Shown piece by piece: positions 27,132 to 35,563 of a DNA stretch of 64,000 nucleotides; position 1 is the stretch's first letter; the number at the start of each line of letters is the position of its first letter. The DNA lies in contig NZ_FQVF01000010.1 in assembly GCF_900129155.1 (NCBI RefSeq), positions 1 to 64,000 on the forward strand. Reading direction: 5' to 3'. This DNA comes from Marinomonas polaris DSM 16579. GTDB taxonomy: Bacteria; Pseudomonadota; Gammaproteobacteria; Pseudomonadales; Marinomonadaceae. The position numbers were made by a program, and so were the translations under genes. The notes below the pieces were generated by a model. It was given only the letters and a program-made list of their open reading frames with translations, was not told the DNA's origin and searched no databases.

Positions 27132-27323
27132 ATGACCAAACCAAAACCTCAGTTAAAATCTCCTTGCGTTAATGTATGTCTTCTTAATGATGAAGATATC
27201 TGTGTCGGTTGTTATCGAACGGGTAAGGAAATCAGTCAGTGGGGAAGCATGAATAAGGCTTCGCAGCAGGCGGTTATGAAGAAGGTTCGTGAGAGGGAAG
27301 TTAAGAGTCAGTTTGTTAATTAG
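27132..27323 (+). CDS. DUF1289 small cysteine-rich protein
   Basis: A 63-residue protein with the DUF1289 pattern SPCVNVC...DICVGCYRTGKEISQW: four conserved cysteines that probably bind a metal ion or iron-sulfur cluster. Function is unknown. A TATAAT at 27111-27116 lies 15 bases upstream of the ATG, so it may have its own promoter with a very short leader. It converges on the glycosyltransferase gene. Confidence 0.82.
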   Translation: MTKPKPQLKSPCVNVCLLNDEDICVGCYRTGKEISQWGSMNKASQQAVMKKVREREVKSQFVN

Positions 27324-27373
27324 ATATCTTTTGGTACCTTTACTGACTCTACCATCTATTCTGTTTTTCTTGT

Positions 27374-28606
27374 TTAGTTCTTTCCACCTGTATTCTTTAG
27401 CTCTATCCATTGCGACATGTATTGTGTGCTTTTAAGGCTGTGGTGTCGCAGCATCAATCCCAAGAAATGTTTCTTTCTCAAACTTTCCCTTAGCTGTATT
27501 TGCAGTTTAAATCGATTGATTAATTTCGGTTCCCATTCTTCTGCTTGATATCGAGCCTGTAGGATTCTATTGCCATTTTGTTGCATTAGTAGCCAGCTTT
27601 CTTTGTCTTCATAGAGAGAAACTGCTGCATCAACAAAGGTGTCATTGTCGTCTTTGATGACGCCATTCCATGGAAGCTCTCCGTGCATGGATTCTGCGCC
27701 AATCGTAGTGGTTATGCTCGGCGTTCCCATTTGCATGGCTTCCACCAATTTGCCTTTAATACCCGCGCCAAAACGTAATGGTGCTAAGCAAAGTCGAGCT
27801 TGCTGCATGACTTCTTGAGCATCTTCGGCCCAGCCTTTTACCAAAAAGCCTTCTTTTGCGTTGTGTAATTGCGTGGCTTTTGGTGGTGGGTAAGCGCCAT
27901 AAATATGCATTTCTGCTTTTGGTAGCCGTTTGCGTATCTTTGGCCATATTTCTGTTTTTAATTGCAGGACGGCATCCCAATTTGGCGCGTGACGAAAATT
28001 GCCGATGCTAATGAAGTGTTGGCGCTCTTCAAAGCTGGTTAGAGCATCAGTGTCTTTAGGTTTGGGTAGCATAAATGGAAGGTGAAATACATGGGTTTCA
28101 GGTACGTGAAATTCATCAATTAACAGTTTGGTTTCTACTTCGGAAATCATCAAGGTTAAGTCACAGCGATGAATGGCGGCGATTTCACGAATGCCCAGAT
28201 CGCTATAAAGGTCTTCAATCACAAAGGTTCTATTTTGTTTAAGAGCATTGTGTCTGGCTTGTCTTAATGAGTGAAGGTCTTCTGTGTTGAGAACGCGTAA
28301 TGAGTCTGGGCTGAATTTTTCAACGCGCCAACCGAATTGTTCTTCCATCATGAAGCGATCAAATATCACAATGTCCGCTTTTTTGTCTGCGATATAGGTA
28401 TCGAAAGATGCATCGTTAAGTTCGATGTGTTCAGCCTGTATGCCTAGTTGGGATAGATCCGTCATGTGCTCAGTTTGTTGAGCTGGACTGGCAAAAGACA
28501 GTTGCCATTGTTGTTTATAAAAACAATTAAGTAATTGCATCATTCGGCTGCCAGCGGCAGATGAGTTGGGTTCTGGCCAGACGTAGCCGATGACAAGTAG
28601 ATGCAC
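27374..28606 (-). CDS. Glycosyltransferase, GT4-like (GT-B fold)
   Basis: A 410-residue cytoplasmic protein with a GT-B architecture. The N-terminal Rossmann half begins MHLLVIGYVWPEPNSSAAGSR. The C-terminal half contains HFISIGNFRHAPNWDAV and the nucleotide-sugar region FGAGIKGKLVEAMQMGTPSITT, which carries the conserved Glu of retaining GT4 enzymes. Donor and acceptor are unknown. It stands alone, not inside a polysaccharide cluster, and is divergent from fabV. Confidence 0.82.
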   Translation of the reverse strand: MHLLVIGYVWPEPNSSAAGSRMMQLLNCFYKQQWQLSFASPAQQTEHMTDLSQLGIQAEHIELNDASFDTYIADKKADIVIFDRFMMEEQFGWRVEKFSPDSLRVLNTEDLHSLRQARHNALKQNRTFVIEDLYSDLGIREIAAIHRCDLTLMISEVETKLLIDEFHVPETHVFHLPFMLPKPKDTDALTSFEERQHFISIGNFRHAPNWDAVLQLKTEIWPKIRKRLPKAEMHIYGAYPPPKATQLHNAKEGFLVKGWAEDAQEVMQQARLCLAPLRFGAGIKGKLVEAMQMGTPSITTTIGAESMHGELPWNGVIKDDNDTFVDAAVSLYEDKESWLLMQQNGNRILQARYQAEEWEPKLINRFKLQIQLRESLRKKHFLGLMLRHHSLKSTQYMSQWIELKNTGGKN

Positions 28607-28769
28607 GGTGTTCTCTCAATGTTTCAATGATTTTTGGTTCTGAATTTTTAGCAGAATCAGGACATATTCGTCTGGCTATTGTATCATGGCGAACAGATTT
28701 GTCTTGCCTGCCTCATTTGAAGGGATTGTCTGGCAAGATGTAAGCAAAACATGACGTTGAGAAGATATT

Positions 28770-29972
28770 ATGATCATAAAACCAAAGATTCGCGGATTTA
28801 TTTGTACAACAACACACCCAGTGGGCTGTGAGCAAAATGTAAGAGAGCAAATTGCTTTTACTAAAAGCAAAGGGGCTATCGAAAATGGTCCTAAAAAAGT
28901 ACTTGTAATCGGTGCGTCAAGTGGTTATGGCTTGTCTTCTCGTATTGCTGCAGCGTTCGGTTCTGGCGCAGCAACAATAGGTGTTTTCTTTGAAAAGCCA
29001 GGTACAGATAAGAAAACTGGTACAGCGGGTTGGTACAACTCTGCGGCATTCGATAAAGTTGCCAAAGAAGAAGGTTTATATGCTAAAAGCATTAATGGTG
29101 ATGCCTTCTCAAATGAAGCGCGTGCAACCGTTATTGATTTGATTAAGCAAGACCTTGGTCAAGTTGACATGGTGGTTTACTCGCTGGCTTCCCCAGTTCG
29201 TAAAATGCCAGAAACAGGCGAAGTCATTCGCTCTGTTCTTAAGCCTATTGGTAAGCCATACCGTTCTACTGCGATTGATACGAATAAAGATGTGATTATC
29301 GAAGCGGAAATCGAGCCAGCAACAGAAGAAGAAATTGCGGCAACGACAACAGTAATGGGTGGTCAAGATTGGGAGCTTTGGATGTCTGCTTTGCAAGAAG
29401 CTGGTGTTTTAGCTGAGGGTGTTCGCACAGTGGCTTACTCTTATATTGGGTCTGACATTACTTGGCCAATTTATTGGCATGGTGCATTAGGCAGGGCTAA
29501 AGAGGATTTGGATCGTGCCTCTTCAGCAATTGATGCTCAGTTGGCTAAGCTCGGTGGCGGTGCTAATGTTGCAGTATTGAAGTCTGTTGTGACTCAAGCC
29601 TCTTCAGCAATCCCAGTTATGCCTTTGTACTTGGCAATGGTCTTCAAGGTTATGCGTGAAAAAGGCCTTCATGAAGGTTGTATGGATCAGATTTATCGTA
29701 TGTTCTCTGAGCGTTTGTATAATAATCATAACCCAGCAGAATTGACGGATGATAAAAATCGTCTTCGTTTGGATGATTGGGAATTGCGTGAAGATGTTCA
29801 GCAAGCTTGTCGTGAACTTTGGCCGCAAGTGAATGATGCTAATTTGTTTGCCCAGACAGATTACCAGCTTTATAAAGACGAGTTTTTGAAGTTATTTGGT
29901 TTTGGAGTGGAAGGTGTTGATTACGATGCTGAAGCTGATCCGGAAGCAGACTTTGAAGTAATTACACTTTAG
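28770..29972 (+). CDS. fabV: Trans-2-enoyl-ACP/CoA reductase FabV
   Basis: A 400-residue NADH-dependent enoyl reductase that catalyses the last step of each fatty acid elongation cycle. It starts [20 protein letters not shown], the FabV signature. The NADH-binding loop is [14 protein letters not shown], and the catalytic Tyr and Lys have the unusual 8-residue spacing ([10 protein letters not shown]). FabV enzymes are naturally insensitive to triclosan, unlike FabI. No fabI is in this window. It is monocistronic with its own terminator. Confidence 0.95.
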   Translation: MIIKPKIRGFICTTTHPVGCEQNVREQIAFTKSKGAIENGPKKVLVIGASSGYGLSSRIAAAFGSGAATIGVFFEKPGTDKKTGTAGWYNSAAFDKVAKEEGLYAKSINGDAFSNEARATVIDLIKQDLGQVDMVVYSLASPVRKMPETGEVIRSVLKPIGKPYRSTAIDTNKDVIIEAEIEPATEEEIAATTTVMGGQDWELWMSALQEAGVLAEGVRTVAYSYIGSDITWPIYWHGALGRAKEDLDRASSAIDAQLAKLGGGANVAVLKSVVTQASSAIPVMPLYLAMVFKVMREKGLHEGCMDQIYRMFSERLYNNHNPAELTDDKNRLRLDDWELREDVQQACRELWPQVNDANLFAQTDYQLYKDEFLKLFGFGVEGVDYDAEADPEADFEVITL

Positions 29973-29990
29973 TCTTTACTTAAAGAGACA

Positions 29991-30027
29991 AAAAAGGAGT
30001 TCAAGTATCGCTTGAGCTCCTTTTTTT
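29991..30027 (+). terminator. Intrinsic terminator of fabV
   Basis: The stem ggagttcaag/cttgagctcc (one G-T wobble, loop tatcg) is flanked by an A-run and followed by seven T's. Confidence 0.88.
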
Positions 30028-30075
30028 ATGCCTTTTTATCTCTTATAGTGAATGAGTTCTAACTTTGGGGTGATT

Positions 30076-30615
30076 ATGAAATATTCATTGGGGTTGCTTT
30101 GTGTTGTGTCATGGTTTGTTGATGCCCAGACCATTGAACGTCAGCCAGTCGATATTATTTACGGCAATCAGGTGATTCATACGCAGCATCAAATTGTTGT
30201 GAGCTCTCGAGAAGAGGTAGCAATTATTCCTGCAGAAAAGTCGAAAACGACTTTGGGGCCAAATATTGTGATAACGGCTGATGGTAAAGGTATGTCGTAT
30301 TTGGAAGAAAATGCCATTGCCGAGCGGGAACAAGCAATTTACGATGAGGTTAATAAGCGAACAGAGGATGCACCATTTACGGTTCTGTTTACTGGAAATA
30401 TACCTGAGGATATTCAGGCTAAGCGCCTTCGGATGATGCCGGAGATTGGTATTTTTGGTGACCAAGCAAAAACAGAAGATACGTCAGTTAACAAGGTGCA
30501 GCCAGATGTGGGTGATTTTTCACCAATTGGCAAAGGGGTTGCTCCTGCAGCAAGCGGGGCTAAGGGGGCGCCTGCAACTGATCAAGAAAAATTAGAGAAG
30601 CTGATTGGTGGTTGA
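30076..30615 (+). CDS. Orphan secreted protein of unknown function
   Basis: About 179 residues from the ATG at 30076, which is preceded by GGGGTG and gives a normal signal peptide (MKYSLGLLCVVSWFVDAQ). An ATG 8 codons upstream would spoil it. The mature part has a charged central segment (EENAIAEREQAIYDEVNKRT), a strand-like stretch (APFTVLFTGNIPED), then a low-complexity Ala/Gly-rich tail ending KLEKLIGG. I recognise no family. It follows the fabV terminator and converges on the M16 peptidase gene with a gap of 30 bases, so it is a separate unit. Confidence 0.6.
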   Translation: MKYSLGLLCVVSWFVDAQTIERQPVDIIYGNQVIHTQHQIVVSSREEVAIIPAEKSKTTLGPNIVITADGKGMSYLEENAIAEREQAIYDEVNKRTEDAPFTVLFTGNIPEDIQAKRLRMMPEIGIFGDQAKTEDTSVNKVQPDVGDFSPIGKGVAPAASGAKGAPATDQEKLEKLIGG

Positions 30616-30645
30616 GGCTTTTTGGGTTCTCTAGGTGGCTTTATT

Positions 30646-33600
30646 TTAAAGATTGGGGGAATTTGGTGATGTTTCTCTCCAGTCTTGTTGCTCGATGAGT
30701 TCTTTTGGGAGTGCTTTGTTGTGAATGATTATTTTTGTCGTATCTGTTGATTGCAGTTTGCGATTTATAAAAGCAATAAAGTCCTCTCGCTGAATTTTTT
30801 CTGCGTTGTTTATCCATTCTTCTCTGGTTAGAAAATCTGGGTCTGGTTTGGCAATTTGATGCCATTCATTTAGTGCATTGTCACTTAGGTTTTTTGCTGT
30901 CATTTTCAGTTCGCTTAGTAGTGCGTTCTTAGCTTGTAAAAAATCTTTTTCCGATATATTGGGTAATCTATTGCTCTGTTCCTTTAGGAAGTCTTCTATA
31001 GAGTGAACGATCGTTAGGCTGTCGTTATTGGGGGATTGTACTAATAACCCTAGTATTGGTGTGTTCCTAATACTGAGGTCTTGTGCTCCAACAATATAGC
31101 CAAGCTGTTGATTGGTTCTTAGCTCTTGATAAAAAGGGCTGCTGATTAGTTTTCTTAATATTGAAAAATAAGCTTTTTCTGTAATGGCTTTTTTTGTTGC
31201 CTGAGCGCTGGTGTCTATTAGTGCATATAAAATCACCTTGTCGTCGCTTGTTGATTCGAACTGGTAGTGGTATTTCTTTTGAGTGGTGAGGTTTTTGGTT
31301 TCAATTTCTAGTGGCTCTCTAGGGGTGAGTCGATCACTAAAGCGTTGATAAATCGAGTCTGCAAGCTTTTCTGCCTGTTCTTTAGTTAAGTTGCCTGTGC
31401 TGTAGCCAACTATATCAAAATGTTCGCGTGCCTTTTTTGTGTATTCCCGAAGGTCTTCTAAAGTGAGCTGTGCCAGCGCATCTTCTAGTTGTTTTGTAGT
31501 AAAACTATTTTTAGTAATCAATATGCTTAGTGCGCTACTAGCGTTGCTGTAAGCTTGTCGGCTTTTTTGGTTGCTTAAGTCTTTTTCTAGTTGTGTTTTA
31601 GCTTGTTCGAATCGCTCTGGTGTTGGGCGAAATAAGAAAAGTTGATCTACTAGCCAAGTGATATAGGTGTTTTGTTTATCTGAATAGCCGCTGGTTCGTA
31701 AGGTTACGCCGTTGGCATGAGGGTAAAATGCATAACCCAGCCCTGCAACATACGGTGCATAGGTTGATTCGCTCACACTATCATTAAAAAGACGACTCCA
31801 TAGTCTGTTGAGTAGGGTGTGTTCTGGTGTATCTGCAGCATCGGCAAAACGTATTGCTAGAAAGTTCATTGCGGTGGGTTTGCCAAAACTTGAGTCGGAT
31901 TTATTCCAGTAGGTGAAGCCCTTTTTTTGGAAAATGATTGAGGGGGTTGTGTCTTTTTTATCAATTAAATCTAAAGATTCAGGGATGAAGGTGTTCTTTT
32001 CGGGCAAGCTAACTTGCGTACTTTTTACTGATAAATTGATGATGTCTAAAAATAGTTGGCTGAAATTGTTGTTGCTGTATTTGCTCTGGTACCAGGGTTC
32101 TGTTTGCCATGTTGGCTTTTTTTCGGTCCAGCTTTCTGGGAATTCGTGATTTGATGTGATTTGTACTAAAAGGTTTTCTTGAGAGAGCTGTTTTAGGAGG
32201 TTGCGAACTTGCTTTTTGTCTGCAGCTGATTCTAGGCGATAGCAGCTCAAAATGTCTTCAGGTGGTGTTTTTAGTATTCTTGTTGATAAGGATCTGGCTA
32301 AGCTTTGAGGGTCTACATAGCTTTGATTGTTAAACATGAGCTGACTAAGTTTTAGTCCCTCTTGTAGGTACATTGAGTTGATAGGGGAGGATTTTAAGGT
32401 GCTAACGGTGGCAAAAAAATGTTTGGCTACTGTGTCTATTTTTCTTATTCCCTCATCGGTCAGGGCGATTCTGACAGTGAATAAAGCGTTGTCACCATAA
32501 TCTGCGCTAGTGCTTGCGGATATGCCGTTTATTAACCCCTCAGATTTAAGGGATGAATATAGTGATCCTTTGTTTTCATTGCCTAAAATATAAGATAAAT
32601 AGCGTGTTGGTTGGGTCTTGTAGTTTTTATTTTGGGCGTCTATTTGGTAGTAAAAACTTAATGTGCTGTTGTCGATTAGTGAGCGCACAAACTGTAATTG
32701 TGGTTTGTCTTTTTGGATGAGTGCTGGGTAGTGTTTTTCTGCCTCAGGCTTTTTACTCGGAATGTTCGAAAAGTACTGGCGGGCAAGTGTGGCCATTTGG
32801 TTATAGGGTAGGTTGGCTACCATAACTAGCGCCATATTCTCACTAAAATAATTTTCTTCATAAAGTTTGAGCAATTGCTTTCTTAGTGGATTGTTTGGCC
32901 TGTCTTTGAGTGTATCTAAGCTACCAACTGTGAAGTGACTGTATGGGTGTTTAGGGTTGAGTAATGTTTTTAATGCCTGATTGTTTCGTCTGCTTTCATC
33001 TTTTAGTTTGGCTTTGTATTCAGAATCGACTGCGTTTTTTTCTCTTTGTGTGAGGGATTCGCTGAATAGTGGTGCGGTAAAAAATTGCGAGAATCTGTCT
33101 AGTGCACCTTCGTATGCGGTGGGTTTGATGTCGAAGTAAAAGTTTGTCGTGTCGGTGCTTGTGTAAGCGTTATGGGAGCCGCCATGAGTATTTATATAGG
33201 ATTGGTAGTTGCCCGCCTCTGGGTATTTTTTAGTACCAAGAAAAAGCATGTGCTCTAAAAAATGCGCCAATCCTTGTTGGTTGTCTGGGTCTTGAAAATT
33301 ACCGACATTGACTGATAGTGATGCGGCAAAGCGTTCGGCTTGCGGGTCGCTTACTAATAATACTTTTAGGTTGTTAGTTAGAGTTATGAGGTGGTAGTCA
33401 TTTTTGTCGGTGAGGCTTTTGTTAGGTATGTTAATAATTTGATCATTTGTCACTTCTACTACGCTACTGTTGGTTTGTTGTGGGCTGGCTTGATTGCTTT
33501 CTTGTGCTGCTTTAAATGACGTATTGTCTTGGTTCATGTGATTGCTTATTTCGGGTGTTGTGTTGTTTTCGATAAGGTACGAGGTGTCTGCTTGTATCGA

Positions 33601-33663
33601 AAAAGATGCAAGTGCAGCAAGTGGCAAGTAATAGGTGGCGACTTTTTTTCTGATATTAATCAT
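30646..33663 (-). CDS. M16 family zinc metallopeptidase (pitrilysin/insulinase-like)
   Basis: A 1005-residue exported protease with a signal peptide (MINIRKKVATYYLPLAALASFSIQA) and a Ser/Asn-rich linker to about residue 85. The inverted zinc motif HFLEH is at 134-138, with the distal ligand Glu at about 215 (NAVDSEYKAKL), 78 residues after the catalytic Glu as in pitrilysin. Four M16 half-domains follow, as in E. coli protease III, and the length fits that one-chain class. It would degrade small peptides in the periplasm. A hairpin (cttcag/ctgaag, 33666-33682) lies directly upstream of the ATG. Confidence 0.9.
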   Translation of the reverse strand: MINIRKKVATYYLPLAALASFSIQADTSYLIENNTTPEISNHMNQDNTSFKAAQESNQASPQQTNSSVVEVTNDQIINIPNKSLTDKNDYHLITLTNNLKVLLVSDPQAERFAASLSVNVGNFQDPDNQQGLAHFLEHMLFLGTKKYPEAGNYQSYINTHGGSHNAYTSTDTTNFYFDIKPTAYEGALDRFSQFFTAPLFSESLTQREKNAVDSEYKAKLKDESRRNNQALKTLLNPKHPYSHFTVGSLDTLKDRPNNPLRKQLLKLYEENYFSENMALVMVANLPYNQMATLARQYFSNIPSKKPEAEKHYPALIQKDKPQLQFVRSLIDNSTLSFYYQIDAQNKNYKTQPTRYLSYILGNENKGSLYSSLKSEGLINGISASTSADYGDNALFTVRIALTDEGIRKIDTVAKHFFATVSTLKSSPINSMYLQEGLKLSQLMFNNQSYVDPQSLARSLSTRILKTPPEDILSCYRLESAADKKQVRNLLKQLSQENLLVQITSNHEFPESWTEKKPTWQTEPWYQSKYSNNNFSQLFLDIINLSVKSTQVSLPEKNTFIPESLDLIDKKDTTPSIIFQKKGFTYWNKSDSSFGKPTAMNFLAIRFADAADTPEHTLLNRLWSRLFNDSVSESTYAPYVAGLGYAFYPHANGVTLRTSGYSDKQNTYITWLVDQLFLFRPTPERFEQAKTQLEKDLSNQKSRQAYSNASSALSILITKNSFTTKQLEDALAQLTLEDLREYTKKAREHFDIVGYSTGNLTKEQAEKLADSIYQRFSDRLTPREPLEIETKNLTTQKKYHYQFESTSDDKVILYALIDTSAQATKKAITEKAYFSILRKLISSPFYQELRTNQQLGYIVGAQDLSIRNTPILGLLVQSPNNDSLTIVHSIEDFLKEQSNRLPNISEKDFLQAKNALLSELKMTAKNLSDNALNEWHQIAKPDPDFLTREEWINNAEKIQREDFIAFINRKLQSTDTTKIIIHNKALPKELIEQQDWRETSPNSPNL

Positions 33664-33695
33664 GGCTTCAGATTAACTGAAGCATGCGGTGGGAT

Positions 33696-33722
33696 GCAAT
33701 GGGCGTGCACTATGCCCATTGC
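33696..33722. terminator. Hairpin downstream of yciK
   Basis: A 9-bp perfect stem gcaatgggc/gcccattgc with a 9-base loop, 19 bases after the yciK stop on the minus strand. There is no T-run on either side, so it is at best a weak or Rho-assisted terminator. Confidence 0.4.
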
Positions 33723-33740
33723 TTATAAAGTTAGGTTGTT

Positions 33741-34484
33741 CTATTGGGCGTCCAATGATTTGCCGTTTACTGTTAGGCTGTCTTTACCCATTAGATAAAG
33801 ATAAATCGGCATAATGTCTTCTGCTGTAGGTAGTGTTTTTGGATCTTCGTCTGGGTAAGCGTTTGCTCGCATGCTGGTTCTTGTTGCGCCAGGGTTTATG
33901 GCGTTACATCGAACGTTAGGTGATAGGCTTTCTAGTTCGCTGGATAGTAGTTGCATCATAGCTTCAGTAGCAAACTTTGATACCGCATAGGCTCCCCAGT
34001 TGGCTTTGGCTTTTCTTCCAACGCCTGAAGAGGTAAATATTATGGAGGCGTGCTCTGCTTTTTGCATAAGAGGCAGCAGGGCTTGATTTAGCATTAGTTG
34101 GCTGGTGACGTTGACACGCATAACCTGTTCAAACAGCGTTGGGTCGTAGGTTGCTAGGGTTGTTCGCTCGCCTAGTAGGCTGGCATTGTGAAGAATGCCA
34201 TCAAGATGGCCGAATTCGCTTTCTATGGTGTTAGCAAGTTCGATATAGTCGTGTTCGGCAGCACCATCAAGATTTAATGGCACAATGGCTGCTTGTGGAT
34301 ATTGTTGTTTTTCGATGTAATCGTAAACCGCTTCGAGTTTTTTAGTTGTGCGGCCCAAAAGTATGACGGTTGCGCCATGTTTTGCGTAGGTGATGGCAGC
34401 TTCTTTGCCTATACCATCACCGGCTCCAGTAACAAGGATTACCTTGTCTTTAAGTAATTGGCTTGGGGCTTGATAATCAAACAT
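33741..34484 (-). CDS. yciK: YciK-type short-chain dehydrogenase/reductase
   Basis: A 247-residue classical SDR. The NAD(P)-binding loop is VTGAGDGIGKEAA, the NNAG-equivalent is HNASLLGE, the catalytic Ser is in IIFTSSGVGR, and the YxxxK motif is in YAVSKFA. The HNASLLGERT and QLLSSELESL regions match E. coli YciK. Substrate is unknown. It follows ubiG by 20 bases on the same strand. In pseudomonads a phosphatase gene often sits between ubiG and yciK; it is absent here. Confidence 0.88.
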   Translation of the reverse strand: MFDYQAPSQLLKDKVILVTGAGDGIGKEAAITYAKHGATVILLGRTTKKLEAVYDYIEKQQYPQAAIVPLNLDGAAEHDYIELANTIESEFGHLDGILHNASLLGERTTLATYDPTLFEQVMRVNVTSQLMLNQALLPLMQKAEHASIIFTSSGVGRKAKANWGAYAVSKFATEAMMQLLSSELESLSPNVRCNAINPGATRTSMRANAYPDEDPKTLPTAEDIMPIYLYLMGKDSLTVNGKSLDAQ

Positions 34485-34504
34485 ATCTCCTCCTTGTGCC
34501 TTGG

Positions 34505-35227
34505 TTAGGCTTCTATTTTTTGGGTGTGCATCATGTAATTGACAGACACGTCTTTGTCATTCAGCTTGTACACTTTGGTGAGAGGGTTGTATGTCATTCC
34601 TGTCATGTGAGTGACTTCTAATCCGGCTTTTCTTGCGTAATTATTGAGTTCGGCTGGCTGAATGAACTTTGCGTAATCGTGCGTTCCTTTTGGCAGCATC
34701 TTTAAAATGTATTCCGCGCCAACGATGGCAAAAAGATACGCTTTGGGGTTTCTGTTGATAGTAGAAAAGAATACGTGACCACCTGGTTTCACTAGCGTCA
34801 TGCAGGCTTTAATTACAGACGATGGGTCTGGCACGTGTTCTAACATTTCAAGGCAAGTAACAACGTCGTACTGGCCTGCTTCTCGTTGTGCTATTTCTTC
34901 AGCAGTGATTTTCTCATAATCAATGTCGAGTTTAGATTCTTCTTTGTGTAGTTTTGCTACGGCAAGAGGCGCTTCGCCCATATCAATGCCTTTCACATCT
35001 GCGCCTAGTTTTGCCATCGCTTCTGACAGAATGCCGCCGCCGCAACCGATGTCGATGACTTTCTTTCCTTGTAACCCGTTGGCGCGATCGCTGATGTAGT
35101 TGGTACGTAGCGGGTTGATATCATGTAATGGTTTGAATTCGTTTTCTGTGTCCCACCAACGGCTCGCAAGCGCTTCAAACTTCGCAACTTCATTTAGGTC
35201 TACGTTATTCTGTTGTGTGTTTGTCAT
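34505..35227 (-). CDS. ubiG: Ubiquinone biosynthesis O-methyltransferase UbiG
   Basis: A 240-residue SAM-dependent methyltransferase that performs both O-methylation steps of ubiquinone synthesis. The SAM loop is [16 protein letters not shown], followed by acidic residue GIDMGEAPL and motif [15 protein letters not shown]. The [29 protein letters not shown]-terminal region is typical. An upstream TTG would add 7 residues; the ATG at 35227 matches the E. coli length exactly. Divergent from gyrA. Confidence 0.95.
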   Translation of the reverse strand: MTNTQQNNVDLNEVAKFEALASRWWDTENEFKPLHDINPLRTNYISDRANGLQGKKVIDIGCGGGILSEAMAKLGADVKGIDMGEAPLAVAKLHKEESKLDIDYEKITAEEIAQREAGQYDVVTCLEMLEHVPDPSSVIKACMTLVKPGGHVFFSTINRNPKAYLFAIVGAEYILKMLPKGTHDYAKFIQPAELNNYARKAGLEVTHMTGMTYNPLTKVYKLNDKDVSVNYMMHTQKIEA

Positions 35228-35563
35228 GTTTTGTTTTCCATTTTTCAATGTCGCTAAGAGTGATAAAGCTATGTTCGTTGTACTGAACCGATCGCCTGTG
35301 TTCTGAAATGCTTCTTTAGGTAATAGAGGCGAAGCTTATTTTTATTACGTCATCTTAGTATAGCGCCAACCTCAGAGGTGACCAATAGCAAACTTGCTTT
35401 GTTAAAGAGAGTGTTCCGTAGGTGGTTTCTATAAATACAATATAGAGCAACAAAACATGCTCCTTGAAGGGGTGTTATTTATTTCCTTATGTTACAATGC
35501 GGCGCTTATAAAAAGATATTAGGGAGTCTTTTTGACTCCGAGGCATAAGGATCGATTGTATCT
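35228..35563 (+). promoter_or_regulatory. ubiG-gyrA intergenic region with gyrA leader hairpin
   Basis: This 336-base gap carries no gene. A likely -10 (TACAAT, 35493-35498) for gyrA lies about 65 bases before its ATG, with no good -35. The leader has a perfect 6-bp hairpin ggagtc/gactcc around five T's (35523-35539). The only Shine-Dalgarno-like sequence (AAGGA) is 12 bases from the ATG, longer than usual. Confidence 0.4.
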
